DNA of 64,000 nucleotides. Origin: Christiangramia forsetii KT0803 (GTDB lineage Bacteria > Bacteroidota > Bacteroidia > Flavobacteriales > Flavobacteriaceae). Of this stretch, positions 8,547 through 16,972 are shown one piece after another. The stretch spans positions 2,666,001 through 2,730,000 of the forward strand of contig NC_008571.1 in the NCBI RefSeq assembly GCF_000060345.1. The letters are read 5' to 3'. Numbering within the stretch: the first letter of the stretch is position 1; every line of letters starts with the position of its first letter. The notes under the pieces are model-generated. The model saw nothing but the letters and a program-made list of their open reading frames with translations, had not been told where the DNA came from and ran no database searches. A program made the translations under genes and the position numbers.

Positions 8547-8834
8547 ATGAAAACTACAAGACTTTTAATCATTCTACTTATCGTTGGAGTAATTCTATTA
8601 ATTCCATTTATCGCCATGCAGTTAGGAGCTGAGGGAGTAGATTGGGATTCAAGAGATTTTATGATCATGGGAATATTACTATTAGGCACTGCGCTGGCAT
8701 TAGAATTTTCTCTTCAGAAAATTAAAACTACCAAGAAACGTTTTATCGCCTGCGGACTCATTCTCATCGGACTTTTCTTGATCTGGGCAGAACTGGCCGT
8801 AGGAATCTTTGGTACTCCATTTGCCGGAGAATAA
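8547..8834 (+). CDS. Small three-helix membrane protein
   Basis: A 95-residue protein with three hydrophobic segments (about 5-27, 39-56, 67-87) separated by short charged loops (EGVDWDSRDF, QKIKTTKKRF). No known motif is seen. It follows the second palindromic operator by 27 nt, so it probably belongs to the regulon of the winged-helix protein. Downstream, CGGAACT (8854-8860) and AGTTCCG (8870-8876) form an inverted repeat without a T-run, so termination there is doubtful. Confidence 0.75.
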   Translation: MKTTRLLIILLIVGVILLIPFIAMQLGAEGVDWDSRDFMIMGILLLGTALALEFSLQKIKTTKKRFIACGLILIGLFLIWAELAVGIFGTPFAGE

Positions 8835-8954
8835 AAAAATTTCATCCCTCACCCGGAACTAAAAAAAACAGTTCCGACTTATCCCATAGTAGAGGTGAAT
8901 TAGAAATCCAGAGGCCAAGCTGTCGGGAAGTTTTATAAATTAAATACGAAAAAC

Positions 8955-9725
8955 ATGAAAACTGAAAATTTTGTAGACAAAGATTCGATAGTAAGGGAGA
9001 TCTGGGGAAAAACCGACACGATCCTTTTTATTTTCGCCGGTGCCTCTGCTGAATTTGCCTTGAATAAAGCCGTAGACTGGCTTTATTATACGGGAAAATT
9101 ACCTGAAGATCCATTAGGCCGGCTATTTTCAACGGTAGCCTATGCCTGTAAAATCGTTTTTTCTGAAAAACAAGCGGCGATAAGTGCCATCGAGATAATC
9201 AACAAAGCCCATGCAGATGTAGAGTCCCAGCGCGGAAAGAGTATTCCAGATTGGGCTTATAGAGATGTCCTTTTTATGCTTATAGATTATTCCATCCGCG
9301 CTTATGAATTACTTGAAAGATCACTAACTATCGCTGAAAAGCTGGAAGTTTTAGAAGTTTTTATTCGTGTTGGAAAAAGAATGAAGCTAAAAGACCTTCC
9401 AGAAAACTTTCAGGATTATGAAGTAATGCGGAAGAATCATCTTGAGCAGCACATGAATTACGGTAATTATACCCGGGATCTATACCGGCAATATTGCAAG
9501 CACTTGGGCTGGTTTAGATATCAGCTCTTGCTGGAAACCCAGATGCTCATAACTCCTAAAAAAGTAAGACAGCTGTTACTGCTTCGGAAATTTTCAATAT
9601 TACGTCCGTTGCTTCCAGGTTATAAATTGAGCCGGAAACTTAAACTTGACTTTTTACTAAAAACACTGATTCTACCTGCAGATTATAAAGAAGAAATAAG
9701 ATCACTCGATCATGTTTCAGTATAA
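8955..9725 (+). CDS. MpaB-like oxygenase family protein (DUF2236-like)
   Basis: A 256-residue soluble, mainly helical protein. The pattern DPLGRLFSTVAYACKIVFS, then AINKAH-type segment (IEIINKAHADVESQRGK), then WAYRDVLFMLIDYSIRAYELL resembles the ER-bound oxygenase MpaB / rubber-oxygenase (PF09995, formerly DUF2236) family, where conserved His and Asp/Arg residues contact a b-type heme. Matching residues here include R39-type GR, H in KAHADV and R/D in YRDVLF, but the second His is not in the usual 'H.V.G' form. I therefore rate heme binding as uncertain. It is 120 nt after the small membrane protein and has no close partner. Confidence 0.55.
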   Translation: MKTENFVDKDSIVREIWGKTDTILFIFAGASAEFALNKAVDWLYYTGKLPEDPLGRLFSTVAYACKIVFSEKQAAISAIEIINKAHADVESQRGKSIPDWAYRDVLFMLIDYSIRAYELLERSLTIAEKLEVLEVFIRVGKRMKLKDLPENFQDYEVMRKNHLEQHMNYGNYTRDLYRQYCKHLGWFRYQLLLETQMLITPKKVRQLLLLRKFSILRPLLPGYKLSRKLKLDFLLKTLILPADYKEEIRSLDHVSV

Positions 9726-9808
9726 TTTTCAAAATGAACGGAAGAAAGACTTTAATAAAATATCATTCTAAGTTATTGTACGAGTAACTCCTGCAATGTC
9801 TTTTTTGA

Positions 9809-9857
9809 CCTTGTAGGTATATTTTTAGAAACCGGCTACTTAATTATACCTACAAGG
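9809..9857. repeat. Perfect 13-nt inverted repeat with 23-nt centre
   Basis: CCTTGTAGGTATA (9809-9821) and TATACCTACAAGG (9845-9857) are exact inverted copies, followed by AAACCTTACAGG, a partial third copy. This sits in the 379-nt gap 9726-10104 before creD, which contains no gene. It looks like a mobile extragenic palindrome of the kind found in many copies in flavobacterial genomes. Confidence 0.7.
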
Positions 9858-9986
9858 TTTGGCAAACCTTACAGGAAGTAAGAAACCTTTCTGGTACCAT
9901 GACAATAAGCAATGAATAAAAAACAGGGCGATGGTATAAAAAATGTTTAGCTCTCTTGCATGTTGTTTCTGGGGATTGCCACGAAT

Positions 9987-10016
9987 GCACTAATGATTTT
10001 GAGAATTTATTAGTGC
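9987..10016. repeat. Short inverted repeat upstream of creD
   Basis: GCACTAAT (9987-9994) and ATTAGTGC (10009-10016) flank 14 nt. The neighbouring GGGGATTGCCACGAATGCAC resembles a second common Bacteroidetes extragenic repeat. It lies about 90 nt before the creD start and could also affect its leader. Confidence 0.5.
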
Positions 10017-10104
10017 TTGAGTGGACAAACATAAAATATAGCGAAAGACATTTCGGAAGAGCTGCATTCATCAATAATCAATTAAATATTTCAAAAATCA
10101 AAAA

Positions 10105-11484
10105 ATGGACAATTCACCGCAAAACTCAAACCCCAACAAATTCCTTCACTGGTTAAAAAATTCTATCACCGCCAGAATGTTCGTCATTGGTTTTCTTACC
10201 CTTATTTTACTTATTCCGCTTTTTATGGTGCAGGAATTAATTAAGGAGCGCTCGCAGAGACAGGAAAGTGTAGTTTCAGAAATCAACGATAAATGGGGTG
10301 ACGAAGTAGTGCTCTACGGGCCAGTTTTAAAGATCCCTTATCGCACTTATAGTGAAAAACATATTACCAATTCCAAAAAAGAGCTTACTACCGAAAGCAT
10401 TGAAGCCTTGAAATATTTATACTTTTTTCCGCATCAGCTTAAAATTCATTCAGTAGTTGATCCCGAAATAAAGAAACGCGGAATTTATCAAACTGCCGTT
10501 TATAAAAGTAAAACTGATCTTAGTGGAAATTTTTCAATTTCAGATTACCAGAATGAGGATATTTCAGAAAAAGATATTCTCTGGGATAAAGCCCGAATCA
10601 TCTTCAAGACTTCTAATTTAAAAGGGGTCAATAACGAAATATATATCCAGTTAGGTAATTCCAGCTATACCTTTAAGTCGAAATATGAAGAACATAATCA
10701 ACTTCGTCCTAATGAACAGGAGCTGTTTTTGATGGAAAGTGGAATTCTCAAAGAAAGTGATTTTCTAAAGGAGAAATCGGTGGAATTTAAGATGGAAGTG
10801 TCAGTGAACGGAAGTTCAGAAATTTCTTTTGTCCCGATTGGAAAGACTACAGAAGCTGAAATTATTTCAGATTGGAAAACCAGCAGCTTTAAAGGGAATT
10901 TTCTCCCTTATAACGAAGATAAGATTACAGATTCAGGTTTTAAAGCCAAATGGAAAATTCTGGATATCAACAGGCCATTTCCCCAGGTTTTCAATAATAA
11001 TCTGCCCAGGCTCACAGAGTATGCTTTCGGGGTAAATTTTATGATCCCGGTAGACGAATATCAAAAAAGTGAAAGAGCTACGAAATATGGCTTTCTGGTA
11101 ATAGGCCTCACTTTTTTACTATTTTTCCTGATCCAGACTTTAAGTAAAATCCCCATCCATCCATTTCAATATTTAATGATTGGTTTAGGATTGGTCATGT
11201 TTTATACCCTGCTCATCTCGATTTCTGAACACAGCAGTTTTCTGAAAGCTTATTTGATCGCAGGAATTTCGGTTCTATTGATGATAAGCCTTTATTCTAA
11301 AAGCATTTTAAAAGGCTGGAAATTCCCCATATTTATTGGGCTCTCTCTATTTGCCCTGTATTCTTTTATTTTTATCATCATTCAGCTGGAAAGCTATGCG
11401 CTGCTGGTGGGAAGTATTGGATTATTCCTGATCCTCGCCGGGGTGATGTATGTTTCCCGAAAGATAGACTGGGACCATCAATAA
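10105..11484 (+). CDS. creD: Inner-membrane protein CreD
   Basis: A 459-residue inner-membrane protein of the CreD family (named for the CreBC regulon in E. coli; its loss or overproduction affects envelope properties and beta-lactam or colicin tolerance). Helix 1 (about 25-45) is followed by the family segment LIKERSQRQESVVSEI and WGDEVVLYGPVLKIPY, then a periplasmic domain of about 280 residues containing DINRPFPQ, and a C-terminal block of five to six helices beginning KYGFLVIGLTFLLFFLIQ. Length agrees with the family. There is no creB/creC here; in Bacteroidetes creD is often near a small winged-helix repressor, as found 2 kb upstream. Confidence 0.92.
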   Translation: MDNSPQNSNPNKFLHWLKNSITARMFVIGFLTLILLIPLFMVQELIKERSQRQESVVSEINDKWGDEVVLYGPVLKIPYRTYSEKHITNSKKELTTESIEALKYLYFFPHQLKIHSVVDPEIKKRGIYQTAVYKSKTDLSGNFSISDYQNEDISEKDILWDKARIIFKTSNLKGVNNEIYIQLGNSSYTFKSKYEEHNQLRPNEQELFLMESGILKESDFLKEKSVEFKMEVSVNGSSEISFVPIGKTTEAEIISDWKTSSFKGNFLPYNEDKITDSGFKAKWKILDINRPFPQVFNNNLPRLTEYAFGVNFMIPVDEYQKSERATKYGFLVIGLTFLLFFLIQTLSKIPIHPFQYLMIGLGLVMFYTLLISISEHSSFLKAYLIAGISVLLMISLYSKSILKGWKFPIFIGLSLFALYSFIFIIIQLESYALLVGSIGLFLILAGVMYVSRKIDWDHQ

Positions 11485-11505
11485 AAATTTTAACCAGGAA
11501 AGTTT

Positions 11506-11532
11506 CTTGAAAGAGAGACTTTCTTTATATCT
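11506..11532 (+). terminator. Possible terminator after creD
   Basis: GAAAGTTTCTT (from about 11509) can pair with AAGAGAGACTTTC (ending 11523) using G-U pairs, followed by TTTATAT. The short distance to the next ATG (11541) makes a regulatory hairpin equally possible. Confidence 0.35.
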
Positions 11533-11540
11533 AAAATATT

Positions 11541-12191
11541 ATGAAACTATTTCTAAAAAATACGCTTACTCCCTTTCACTGGATATTGATATATGGTTTT
11601 AGCCTGTTATTGCTAAGAATTATTATTACCGGTGAATTATATTTTATTTTCCTGGCCTGGAACCTTTTTTTAGCCGCTGTTCCGCTTTGGATCTGTAAAA
11701 TAATTGAAAAATTTCACGGTAATATAGGAATGGGAACCGTATTGCTTTTTGCAGTTTGGTTACTTTTTCTACCGAATACGTTCTATGTAGTTACAGATTT
11801 GATGCATTTACAGAATTCTTCAGGAGCCTTGCTTATGTTAGATGTATTGCTAATTCTTTCATTTGCCCTTATTTGCCTGTACCTTGGTTTCGCTTCACTA
11901 CAAAAAATGAATAAAATTATAATAGATAGTTTTCATCTAAGGAGCCTGATTTTTTTTAATTATAGCATTCTCATTTTATGTTCCTTCGGAATATATCTGG
12001 GAAGGTTTTTAAGATATAATTCTTGGAATATTATTAGTAATCCGAAAAGTCTATTCCTGGATTGTTTCAATTTTCTGAAATATCCTATGGAAAATAAGGA
12101 AGTATGGATATTTACATTTGGCTTTGGATTGTTTTTAATTTCGATACATAGGTTATTTAATAAAACCAGTTATGCAATTGATCAGGAATAA
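11541..12191 (+). CDS. DUF1361 family membrane protein
   Basis: A 216-residue integral membrane protein with about six to seven helices. It carries the DUF1361 hallmarks LAWNLFLAAVPL, LLFLPNTFYVVTDLMHL and CSFGIYLGRFLRYNSWNI. The family is conserved in Bacteroidetes and Firmicutes but has no established biochemical role. The last 20 nt overlap the start of the DUF2809 gene, so the two are cotranscribed and probably translationally coupled. Confidence 0.88.
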   Translation: MKLFLKNTLTPFHWILIYGFSLLLLRIIITGELYFIFLAWNLFLAAVPLWICKIIEKFHGNIGMGTVLLFAVWLLFLPNTFYVVTDLMHLQNSSGALLMLDVLLILSFALICLYLGFASLQKMNKIIIDSFHLRSLIFFNYSILILCSFGIYLGRFLRYNSWNIISNPKSLFLDCFNFLKYPMENKEVWIFTFGFGLFLISIHRLFNKTSYAIDQE

Positions 12192-12579
12192 ACATATATA
12201 TTATTTTCTAGGCTTTGTATTCCTATTTATCATCGAAGTCCTCATCGCGAACTTCGTAACCGACTCTTTCGTGAGGCCTTACCTGGGAGATTTTCTCGTG
12301 GTGATCCTGATCTACTGTTTCCTGATGTCTATTTCAAAAATATCGGTAGTAAACGGACTCCTAATTGTCTTGCTGTTCTCTTTTGCTGTAGAATTTTTTC
12401 AACTTATTAATATTGTAAAGCTACTGCAATACCAGCCACCCAGAATAGTGATGATCGTTTTAGGCAGCAGTTTCTCAGTTTGGGATCTAATGGCTTATAC
12501 CTTGGGGATTTTATTTTCGGGAATTATTGAATATGCAAAAAATAGGCAATTTTCAAAGGCATTTTGTCGGGACTTATAA
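12172..12579 (+). CDS. DUF2809 family membrane protein
   Basis: A 135-residue membrane protein with four hydrophobic segments. The features VRPYLGDFLVVILIYCFL, FSFAVEFFQLINI and GSSFSVWDLMAYTLGI match the DUF2809 family (often YoaI/YjgA-like membrane proteins next to DUF1361). It overlaps the preceding gene by 20 nt in another frame. Function is unknown. Confidence 0.85.
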   Translation: MQLIRNKHIYYFLGFVFLFIIEVLIANFVTDSFVRPYLGDFLVVILIYCFLMSISKISVVNGLLIVLLFSFAVEFFQLINIVKLLQYQPPRIVMIVLGSSFSVWDLMAYTLGILFSGIIEYAKNRQFSKAFCRDL

Positions 12580-12691
12580 ATTCGTACTTTCTTCAAGATA
12601 CATGAACCCCGCACAACCTGAGTAAATTTTTGTCAAAAATTATTTTCTGAACTAATAATTACAATTTACATTTATACTTCATAAATATAAA

Positions 12692-12922
12692 ATGACAACA
12701 TTCCCCTCTTCACTCCCCAATGATCTGCTTCAAAAGCTGGACGACTTTGCCAGGCAATATGGTGTGTCAAAAAATAAAATTATAAAAAAAGCACTCTCCA
12801 TTTATCTGGATCAACTTAATCGTGCTAAATATGCCAAATCTTTTCAAACAGCGGGACTAGATAAAGAAACCATGGCTATTGCTGAAGAAGGAATGGAAGC
12901 TTATCTTAGTAAATTGGATTAA
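12692..12922 (+). CDS. Ribbon-helix-helix (CopG-type) antitoxin
   Basis: A 76-residue protein. The N-terminal TTFPSSLPNDLLQKLDDFAR forms the beta strand and first helix of a ribbon-helix-helix DNA-binding domain, followed by YGVSKNKIIKKALSIYL as the second helix. The acidic C-terminal tail (ETMAIAEEGMEAYLSKLD) would be the toxin-binding segment. It is 11 nt upstream of a MazF/PemK-type toxin, the usual type II order, and should autoregulate the pair and neutralise the toxin. Confidence 0.85.
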   Translation: MTTFPSSLPNDLLQKLDDFARQYGVSKNKIIKKALSIYLDQLNRAKYAKSFQTAGLDKETMAIAEEGMEAYLSKLD

Positions 12923-12933
12923 GGAAATTTATA

Positions 12934-13265
12934 TTGAGGCAAGGGGAAATTTGGGAATTTTATCTTGATCAGGTTTCCGGACGGGAGCAAGGAGGAAGGC
13001 GACCGGCAATTATAATTAGCGGTAACCTATTGAACCAGTATTTGGACGTAGTAATTGTATGCCCGCTCACCACCAGCATTAAGAATTATAAGGGCAACCT
13101 GATCTTAAAGCCTAATAATTCAAATGGTCTACAAAAAATGCGGAAGTCCTTACTTTTCATATCCGTTCGGTTTCCAAAAACCGGTTGGGTAAAAAATTTG
13201 GTAGTGTGCCGGAAAAAGATATTAGCTTTATTAAAGCAACTTTAGACGATATTTTACGGTATTGA
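12934..13265 (+). pseudogene. MazF/PemK-type mRNA interferase toxin, frameshifted
   Basis: From a TTG start at 12934 the frame reads RQGEIWEFYLDQVSGREQGG and RRPAIIISG, the standard MazF N-terminus (catalytic Arg in the R-P-A-I loop), up to NGLQK. At the A-run 13133-13138 the frame is lost: the uninterrupted frame ends at 13245 with unrelated residues. Reading on as if one more A were present gives NAEVLTFHIRSVSKNRLGKK, FGSVPEKDISFIKATLDDIL and a stop at 13263-13265, a normal MazF C-terminus. So the toxin is split by a one-base deletion in a homopolymer. Either it is inactive, the assembly is wrong, or slippage restores it. MazF toxins cleave mRNA at short motifs. Confidence 0.85.
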
Positions 13266-13300
13266 GACTGTAAATACATTAAAGACAGAGGCCTGAAACA

Positions 13301-13366
13301 ACTATTTTCACCACTAATTTCGTTGGTATATCTAATGGTGCAGGTCATCACTTTCATTTCCATTTC
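13301..13366 (-). pseudogene. Fragment of an EEP-family phosphatase/nuclease gene
   Basis: On the minus strand, 22 codons read EMEMKVMTCTIRYTNEISGE then NS. This aligns to EIEVMTYNIKYANENDGENS of the intact EEP gene at 6431-7261, around the first catalytic motif. Nothing further aligns on either side, and the piece lacks a start and the remaining motifs. It looks like a decayed relic. Confidence 0.6.
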
Positions 13367-13501
13367 CAGAACATCTATCGATGTCAGATAATACAAGGCT
13401 ACACTTCCGAAGAAAGGAATTTTAGGAAGCTATAGTCACCTTTATAAGAATTTAAGATTTGTTCACCACGGCAAATAGTATTTTGCTGAAAATTTTTTGA
13501 A

Positions 13502-14437
13502 ATGCTCACTATTTTTCTTCAAGACGACGAAACTCCCAAAGACCAAACTGGTGAAATAGATGTAAACACTCAGTCTATGGTCGAAAAAATTGACACCTGG
13601 CTAGACGGATTTATACGTAACGTTCCTAATATTGTTATCGGGATTGCGCTTTTTATTGCTATGATCTACGTAGGACGCTGGGCAGGACGACTGGTGAAAA
13701 AGCAAATGAGTAAAAGAGGCCGGGACAATTTTGGAGAGATTCTGGGTGGATTTCTAAAATATACTATTGTAATCGTAGGCTTGATGCTAGCGCTAACCGT
13801 CATCTCCCCAAACTTAAAACCGGCAGATCTTATCGCCGGCCTGGGAGTGAGTTCTGTCGCTATTGGTTTTGCGTTTAAGGATATTTTACAAAACTGGCTT
13901 GCCGGAATTTTGATCCTGTTACGTCAACCCTTTAAAATAGGGGATCAGATTGTGGTTAACGGCTATGAAGGAACAGTAGACAGGATAGAAACCCGGGCCA
14001 CTATTATCACTACTTATGACGGGCAGGATGTGGTAATCCCGAATGGGGATATTTATACCAATGCGGTACAGGTAAAAACTGCGCATCATTTAATAAGGAG
14101 TCAGTATGATTTGGGATTGGGATACGACCAGGATCGCAATAAAGCAATGAAAATTCTTCGAGATACTATTGAAGGAATTGAGGGAGTGAACAAAGATAAA
14201 CCCATTGATATACTGCCTTGGGACCAATCTGATAGCTGGCTAACCATAAGAATGAGATGGTGGACTAATTCTGAAAGGGCTGATGTGGTAAAAATCTTTT
14301 CTAAAGTTATACTGGAAACCCAGAATGCAATGGATAAGGCCGAAATTGATCTTCCGTTCCCTACCCATGTGGAAATAAGCGAAAAATTAGAGGAGCTGGA
14401 TACAGAGGCTGAAAAACCCGCAAAAGAAACTCAATAA
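13502..14437 (+). CDS. mscS: MscS-family small-conductance mechanosensitive channel
   Basis: A 311-residue inner-membrane channel that opens under membrane tension and releases solutes after hypo-osmotic shock. Helices lie at about 38-60, 75-98 and 103-130. The pore helix LIAGLGVSSVAIGFAFKDIL is the MscS TM3 signature, followed by QNWLAGILILLRQPFKIGDQ, the beta-domain GYEGTVDRIETRATIITTYD and IPNGDIYTN, and the mixed alpha/beta vestibule. The C-terminal tail is acidic (ELDTEAEKPAKETQ). It is somewhat longer than E. coli MscS because of a 30-residue polar N-terminal stretch. It is monocistronic and independent of the TM-repeat protein at 5056. Confidence 0.94.
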   Translation: MLTIFLQDDETPKDQTGEIDVNTQSMVEKIDTWLDGFIRNVPNIVIGIALFIAMIYVGRWAGRLVKKQMSKRGRDNFGEILGGFLKYTIVIVGLMLALTVISPNLKPADLIAGLGVSSVAIGFAFKDILQNWLAGILILLRQPFKIGDQIVVNGYEGTVDRIETRATIITTYDGQDVVIPNGDIYTNAVQVKTAHHLIRSQYDLGLGYDQDRNKAMKILRDTIEGIEGVNKDKPIDILPWDQSDSWLTIRMRWWTNSERADVVKIFSKVILETQNAMDKAEIDLPFPTHVEISEKLEELDTEAEKPAKETQ

Positions 14438-14470
14438 ATATTTTGCTAAAGTTCTGCTTATAATCTAATT

Positions 14471-15679
14471 CTATTCGGTGCCTTCTACGTAATCCTGTAA
14501 ATAGGAATATAAAGGAGTAAGTTTTCCTTGGTCAGTCATTTTTGCACGACCCAGAATCCCCTCTTTATCCTCATTGAAAAAAGCCGGAATTACATGTTCA
14601 AGGAACATTTCTCCAAAACCTTCACTGGCATCCATTGGTAATTCACAGGGCAAATTATCTACGGCCATAATGCTAATAGCAGACGGATCCAAAAAATCTA
14701 TTTCCCTTCCGGTTTGAGGATCGTAACCATAAAAAGGTTCAGAGATGGTAGATGGTCTAATCGTACTGGCGATGGGACCTGCAATGTCACAGGAAATATC
14801 TGCGACATATTTAATTCTGAAATCTTTGTGCTTAATATCTTTTTCGGTATAAAATACCGGCGAACCTTCTCCATAAAAATGTCCGGCAATAAAGACTTCG
14901 CTTGTTTTGGCAAATTTCATAAAGTCCGGCACATAATTCTCGGGCACCTTATAAAATTCCTGCCTGCTTCCCTCTGCCCCATCCTTTCGTTTAGCATAAT
15001 CCAGAACATCTATTTTACAATAAACGGGCTCGTTGAATTCACTCCTCAGATATTCTTCTGCCGAAAGCTTTTTTATTTTTAGATGATCCATAATTTCTTT
15101 TGCCCCACGAGCCACTTTTCCACTTCCTGTCAAAACAAATTTATAAGCCGGAATTTTTATTTTATCCAGTTCTGCCAGCATAGACTTCAGATCTGGCAGG
15201 TCTTCTGCCTTGGGTAGTTTAAAGCTTTCTTCTTTGATCCCAATTGCCCGAATTCCGTTGTAGGCACCTACCAGTCCGGCATAGCGACCAAAACCAATGA
15301 GTCTGCCATTATTTTTATTGGTAATCACCTCATGATCATACAACTCTATATTTTGTGACAGAATTTCTCGAAGTAAGTCACGATTATATGGCTGTTTTTT
15401 GATGGTATGGGAAAAGAAAAAGTACTTTTTGTCAGGTATTAAATTTGGTATAGGCACTTCTTTTACACCCAATAATACCTCACAATCACTAATATCTTCG
15501 GAAACTTCAAAACCTGCATCCCGATATTCCTGATCTCTAAATATCCTGATATCAGAACTTTCCACTTTAAATGAAGCCTCCGGAAATTGGGAAACTACTT
15601 TTTTTAGCATCTGTGGGGAAAAAACCACTCTTCTGTCTGGCGGTGTTTTCCGTTCTTTGATCAGCGCGAATTTTATCAT
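14471..15679 (-). CDS. Saccharopine dehydrogenase-like / alanine dehydrogenase-PNT fold oxidoreductase
   Basis: A 402-residue cytoplasmic NAD(P)-dependent oxidoreductase. The N-terminus IKFALIKERKTPPDRRVVFS resembles the substrate-binding start (K-E, R-R) of the alanine dehydrogenase/transhydrogenase-N family and of lysine-forming saccharopine dehydrogenases (Lys1). YDHEVITNKNNGRLIGFGRYAGLVGAYNG (shown in part: GRLIGFGRYAGLVGAYNG) is the second substrate-domain element. VLTGSGKVARGAKEIM is the Rossmann nucleotide loop. CDIAGPIASTIRPSTISEPF is typical of Lys1-like proteins. I favour saccharopine dehydrogenase-like over alanine dehydrogenase, but the precise amino-acid substrate is not certain. 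It converges on mscS and lies 345 nt upstream of ssrA on the opposite strand. Confidence 0.75.
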   Translation of the reverse strand: MIKFALIKERKTPPDRRVVFSPQMLKKVVSQFPEASFKVESSDIRIFRDQEYRDAGFEVSEDISDCEVLLGVKEVPIPNLIPDKKYFFFSHTIKKQPYNRDLLREILSQNIELYDHEVITNKNNGRLIGFGRYAGLVGAYNGIRAIGIKEESFKLPKAEDLPDLKSMLAELDKIKIPAYKFVLTGSGKVARGAKEIMDHLKIKKLSAEEYLRSEFNEPVYCKIDVLDYAKRKDGAEGSRQEFYKVPENYVPDFMKFAKTSEVFIAGHFYGEGSPVFYTEKDIKHKDFRIKYVADISCDIAGPIASTIRPSTISEPFYGYDPQTGREIDFLDPSAISIMAVDNLPCELPMDASEGFGEMFLEHVIPAFFNEDKEGILGRAKMTDQGKLTPLYSYLQDYVEGTE

Positions 15680-15798
15680 TCTGGTATAGGTTTTGCTTAT
15701 TTGTGTAGTGTCTCAAAGATATAAATTTAAATGAGTATCTTTGCTGACCCAATTGGAATCTCTGATTGGTTTTCTTTGACAATTGATCTTTTGAATAT

Positions 15799-16001
15799 GC
15801 GTCATTCTGAACTTGTTTCAGAATCTTAATATTATAAAAGGTTGAATTTGCGTTAGGGATTGAAGCGGCATCCTTTTTTGAAGTGCTGAGCCCAGAGCCT
15901 GTCGAAGGGTCGAAGCACACAAAAAAGATATAGCGGAAAGCCCGACCATCGAGTGATAACGAGATGGGAACGCCATCCTTCGACAAGCTCAGGATGACAA
16001 A
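15799..16001. repeat. Composite flavobacterial extragenic repeat region
   Basis: The 345-nt gap 15680-16024 contains GTCATTCTGAACTTGTTTC (from 15801) with its partner CAGAATCTT, GAGCCTGTCGAAGGGTCGAAG (start 15895; in part), and CCTTCGACAAGCTCAGGATG ACA ending at 16001. These are inverted and degenerate copies of one common element, related to 7367-7426. No coding sequence is supported here; the long minus ORF crossing it is a chance frame through repeats and ssrA. Confidence 0.6.
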
Positions 16002-16024
16002 AAGAAAGATGTTCATTATTTTAT

Positions 16025-16421
16025 GGGGTCGACTTGGTTTTGACAGCGAGTCTAATTGAGTTGTAAGCACGTAGAGCGCTGGGATATAGCTCTTAAATAT
16101 CATATTTCACACTTTTTTAAACGGCGAGAATAACTACGCCTTGGCTGCGTAACCGAATTACAGTAGGTTATACTTAGTCCCTGCAAGGCAGGGAGCCGAG
16201 ATGTCTCGTGAAGGCCTTGATTTACGGCATTCACACCTGAGGCACCGATAAAGTAAATATAGTGACTGCAGGGTCCTGATGCGGTTGCGAAACTTAAGTG
16301 GGAATACGTGTAAAGTTGGTGGTTTTCGGCCGGCTTTGCATCGACAATCAAGTGAAAACTAAACGTGTAGAAAGCATCTGAATTGCTTGTTTGGACGAGG
16401 GTTCGAACCCCTCCGACTCCA
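16025..16421 (+). ncRNA. ssrA: Transfer-messenger RNA (tmRNA)
   Basis: tmRNA rescues stalled ribosomes by acting first as alanyl-tRNA and then as mRNA for a degradation tag. The 5' end GGGGTCGACTTGGTTTTGAC (16025 on) and the 3' end GGTTCGAACCCCTCCGACTC (ending near 16419) form the tRNA-like acceptor stem (GGGGTCG with CGACTCC) and T-arm. The tag frame at 16123-16152 encodes GENNYALAA then TAA. Pseudoknot-rich sequence follows to about 16380. The acceptor stem ends at CTCC-A (16421) and is followed by CTTT, so the 3' CCA is not encoded and must be added. A terminator follows at once. Length of about 397 nt fits the family. The 3' end of ssrA is a frequent integration target. Confidence 0.96.
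16123..16152 (+). other. tmRNA proteolysis-tag reading frame (GENNYALAA)
   Basis: GGC GAG AAT AAC TAC GCC TTG GCT GCG TAA encodes Gly-Glu-Asn-Asn-Tyr-Ala-Leu-Ala-Ala, ending in the ALAA degron recognised by ClpXP-type proteases. The short frame follows an A/T-rich single-stranded stretch, as is normal for the resume codon. Confidence 0.93.
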
Positions 16422-16425
16422 CTTT

Positions 16426-16466
16426 AAAGCCTCGTAAGCACTGTGTTTACGGGGCTTTTTATTTTT
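16426..16466 (+). terminator. Rho-independent terminator of ssrA
   Basis: AAAGCCTCGTAA (16426-16437) pairs with TTACGGGGCTTT (16447-16458, one G-T pair), followed by TTATTTTT. It begins 5 nt after the mature end of tmRNA. Confidence 0.85.
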
Positions 16467-16972
16467 AGTGACACCAAATAATTGGACATTTCTGGTTATC
16501 AATATTGGACATCCCGTGATAAGTTTTAGATGAGAATGTTTAAAAGAGTTTTCAATTCCCTCAGAAATTTTTCCTAATAGCTTTACAATTTTATTTGTAC
16601 CTAAGATATACCACCAAATCTTTACTGGACAATTGGTGATATTGATAAATATATCGTATTCAGCGTATATTATCAGAATCCTTAAAGCTGCCTGAAATGA
16701 ATATTAAGTTTTGGAAGAAGTAGAAATGGGTTAACTAAGATTTATTATTAATAAAACATATTTGTATTCCTGTAAAAAAATTTAAAAAGAATCTGTTAGA
16801 ATTCAATCTAAATGGCATTCAATTCCTAGAAATTGATGAAATGAAAATTAAGGATGGACTTTGAGACCATTCCAAAAGAGGAAGAACTTACATGTAACTT
16901 CCAGTAAAATTTAAGGTAAGACTTTATAAATAACTTATTCCTGGAGACTTAGAAAAATTATGACTCAATTCG
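16467..16972. other. Gene-free stretch 3' of ssrA
   Basis: About 500 nt of AT-rich DNA with no supported gene. It carries two direct copies of ATTGGACAT at 16481-16489 and 16504-16512, the second inside TATTGGACATCCCGT (16503-16517), which matches TATTGGACATTCCGT near 63238 at 14 of 15 positions. Short broken frames (for example around 16840-16900) resemble nothing I can name. The position just after ssrA is where an integrase gene would be expected for a tmRNA-targeted island; none remains. Confidence 0.5.

Noticed and set aside
15567-16351. Minus-strand open frames over the repeat region and ssrA
   Set aside because: They run through extragenic repeats and the tmRNA gene on the wrong strand and show no protein family.
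16780-16960. Possible integrase remnant 3' of ssrA
   Set aside because: Short broken frames were examined for a tyrosine-recombinase R-H-R-Y pattern; none was convincing.
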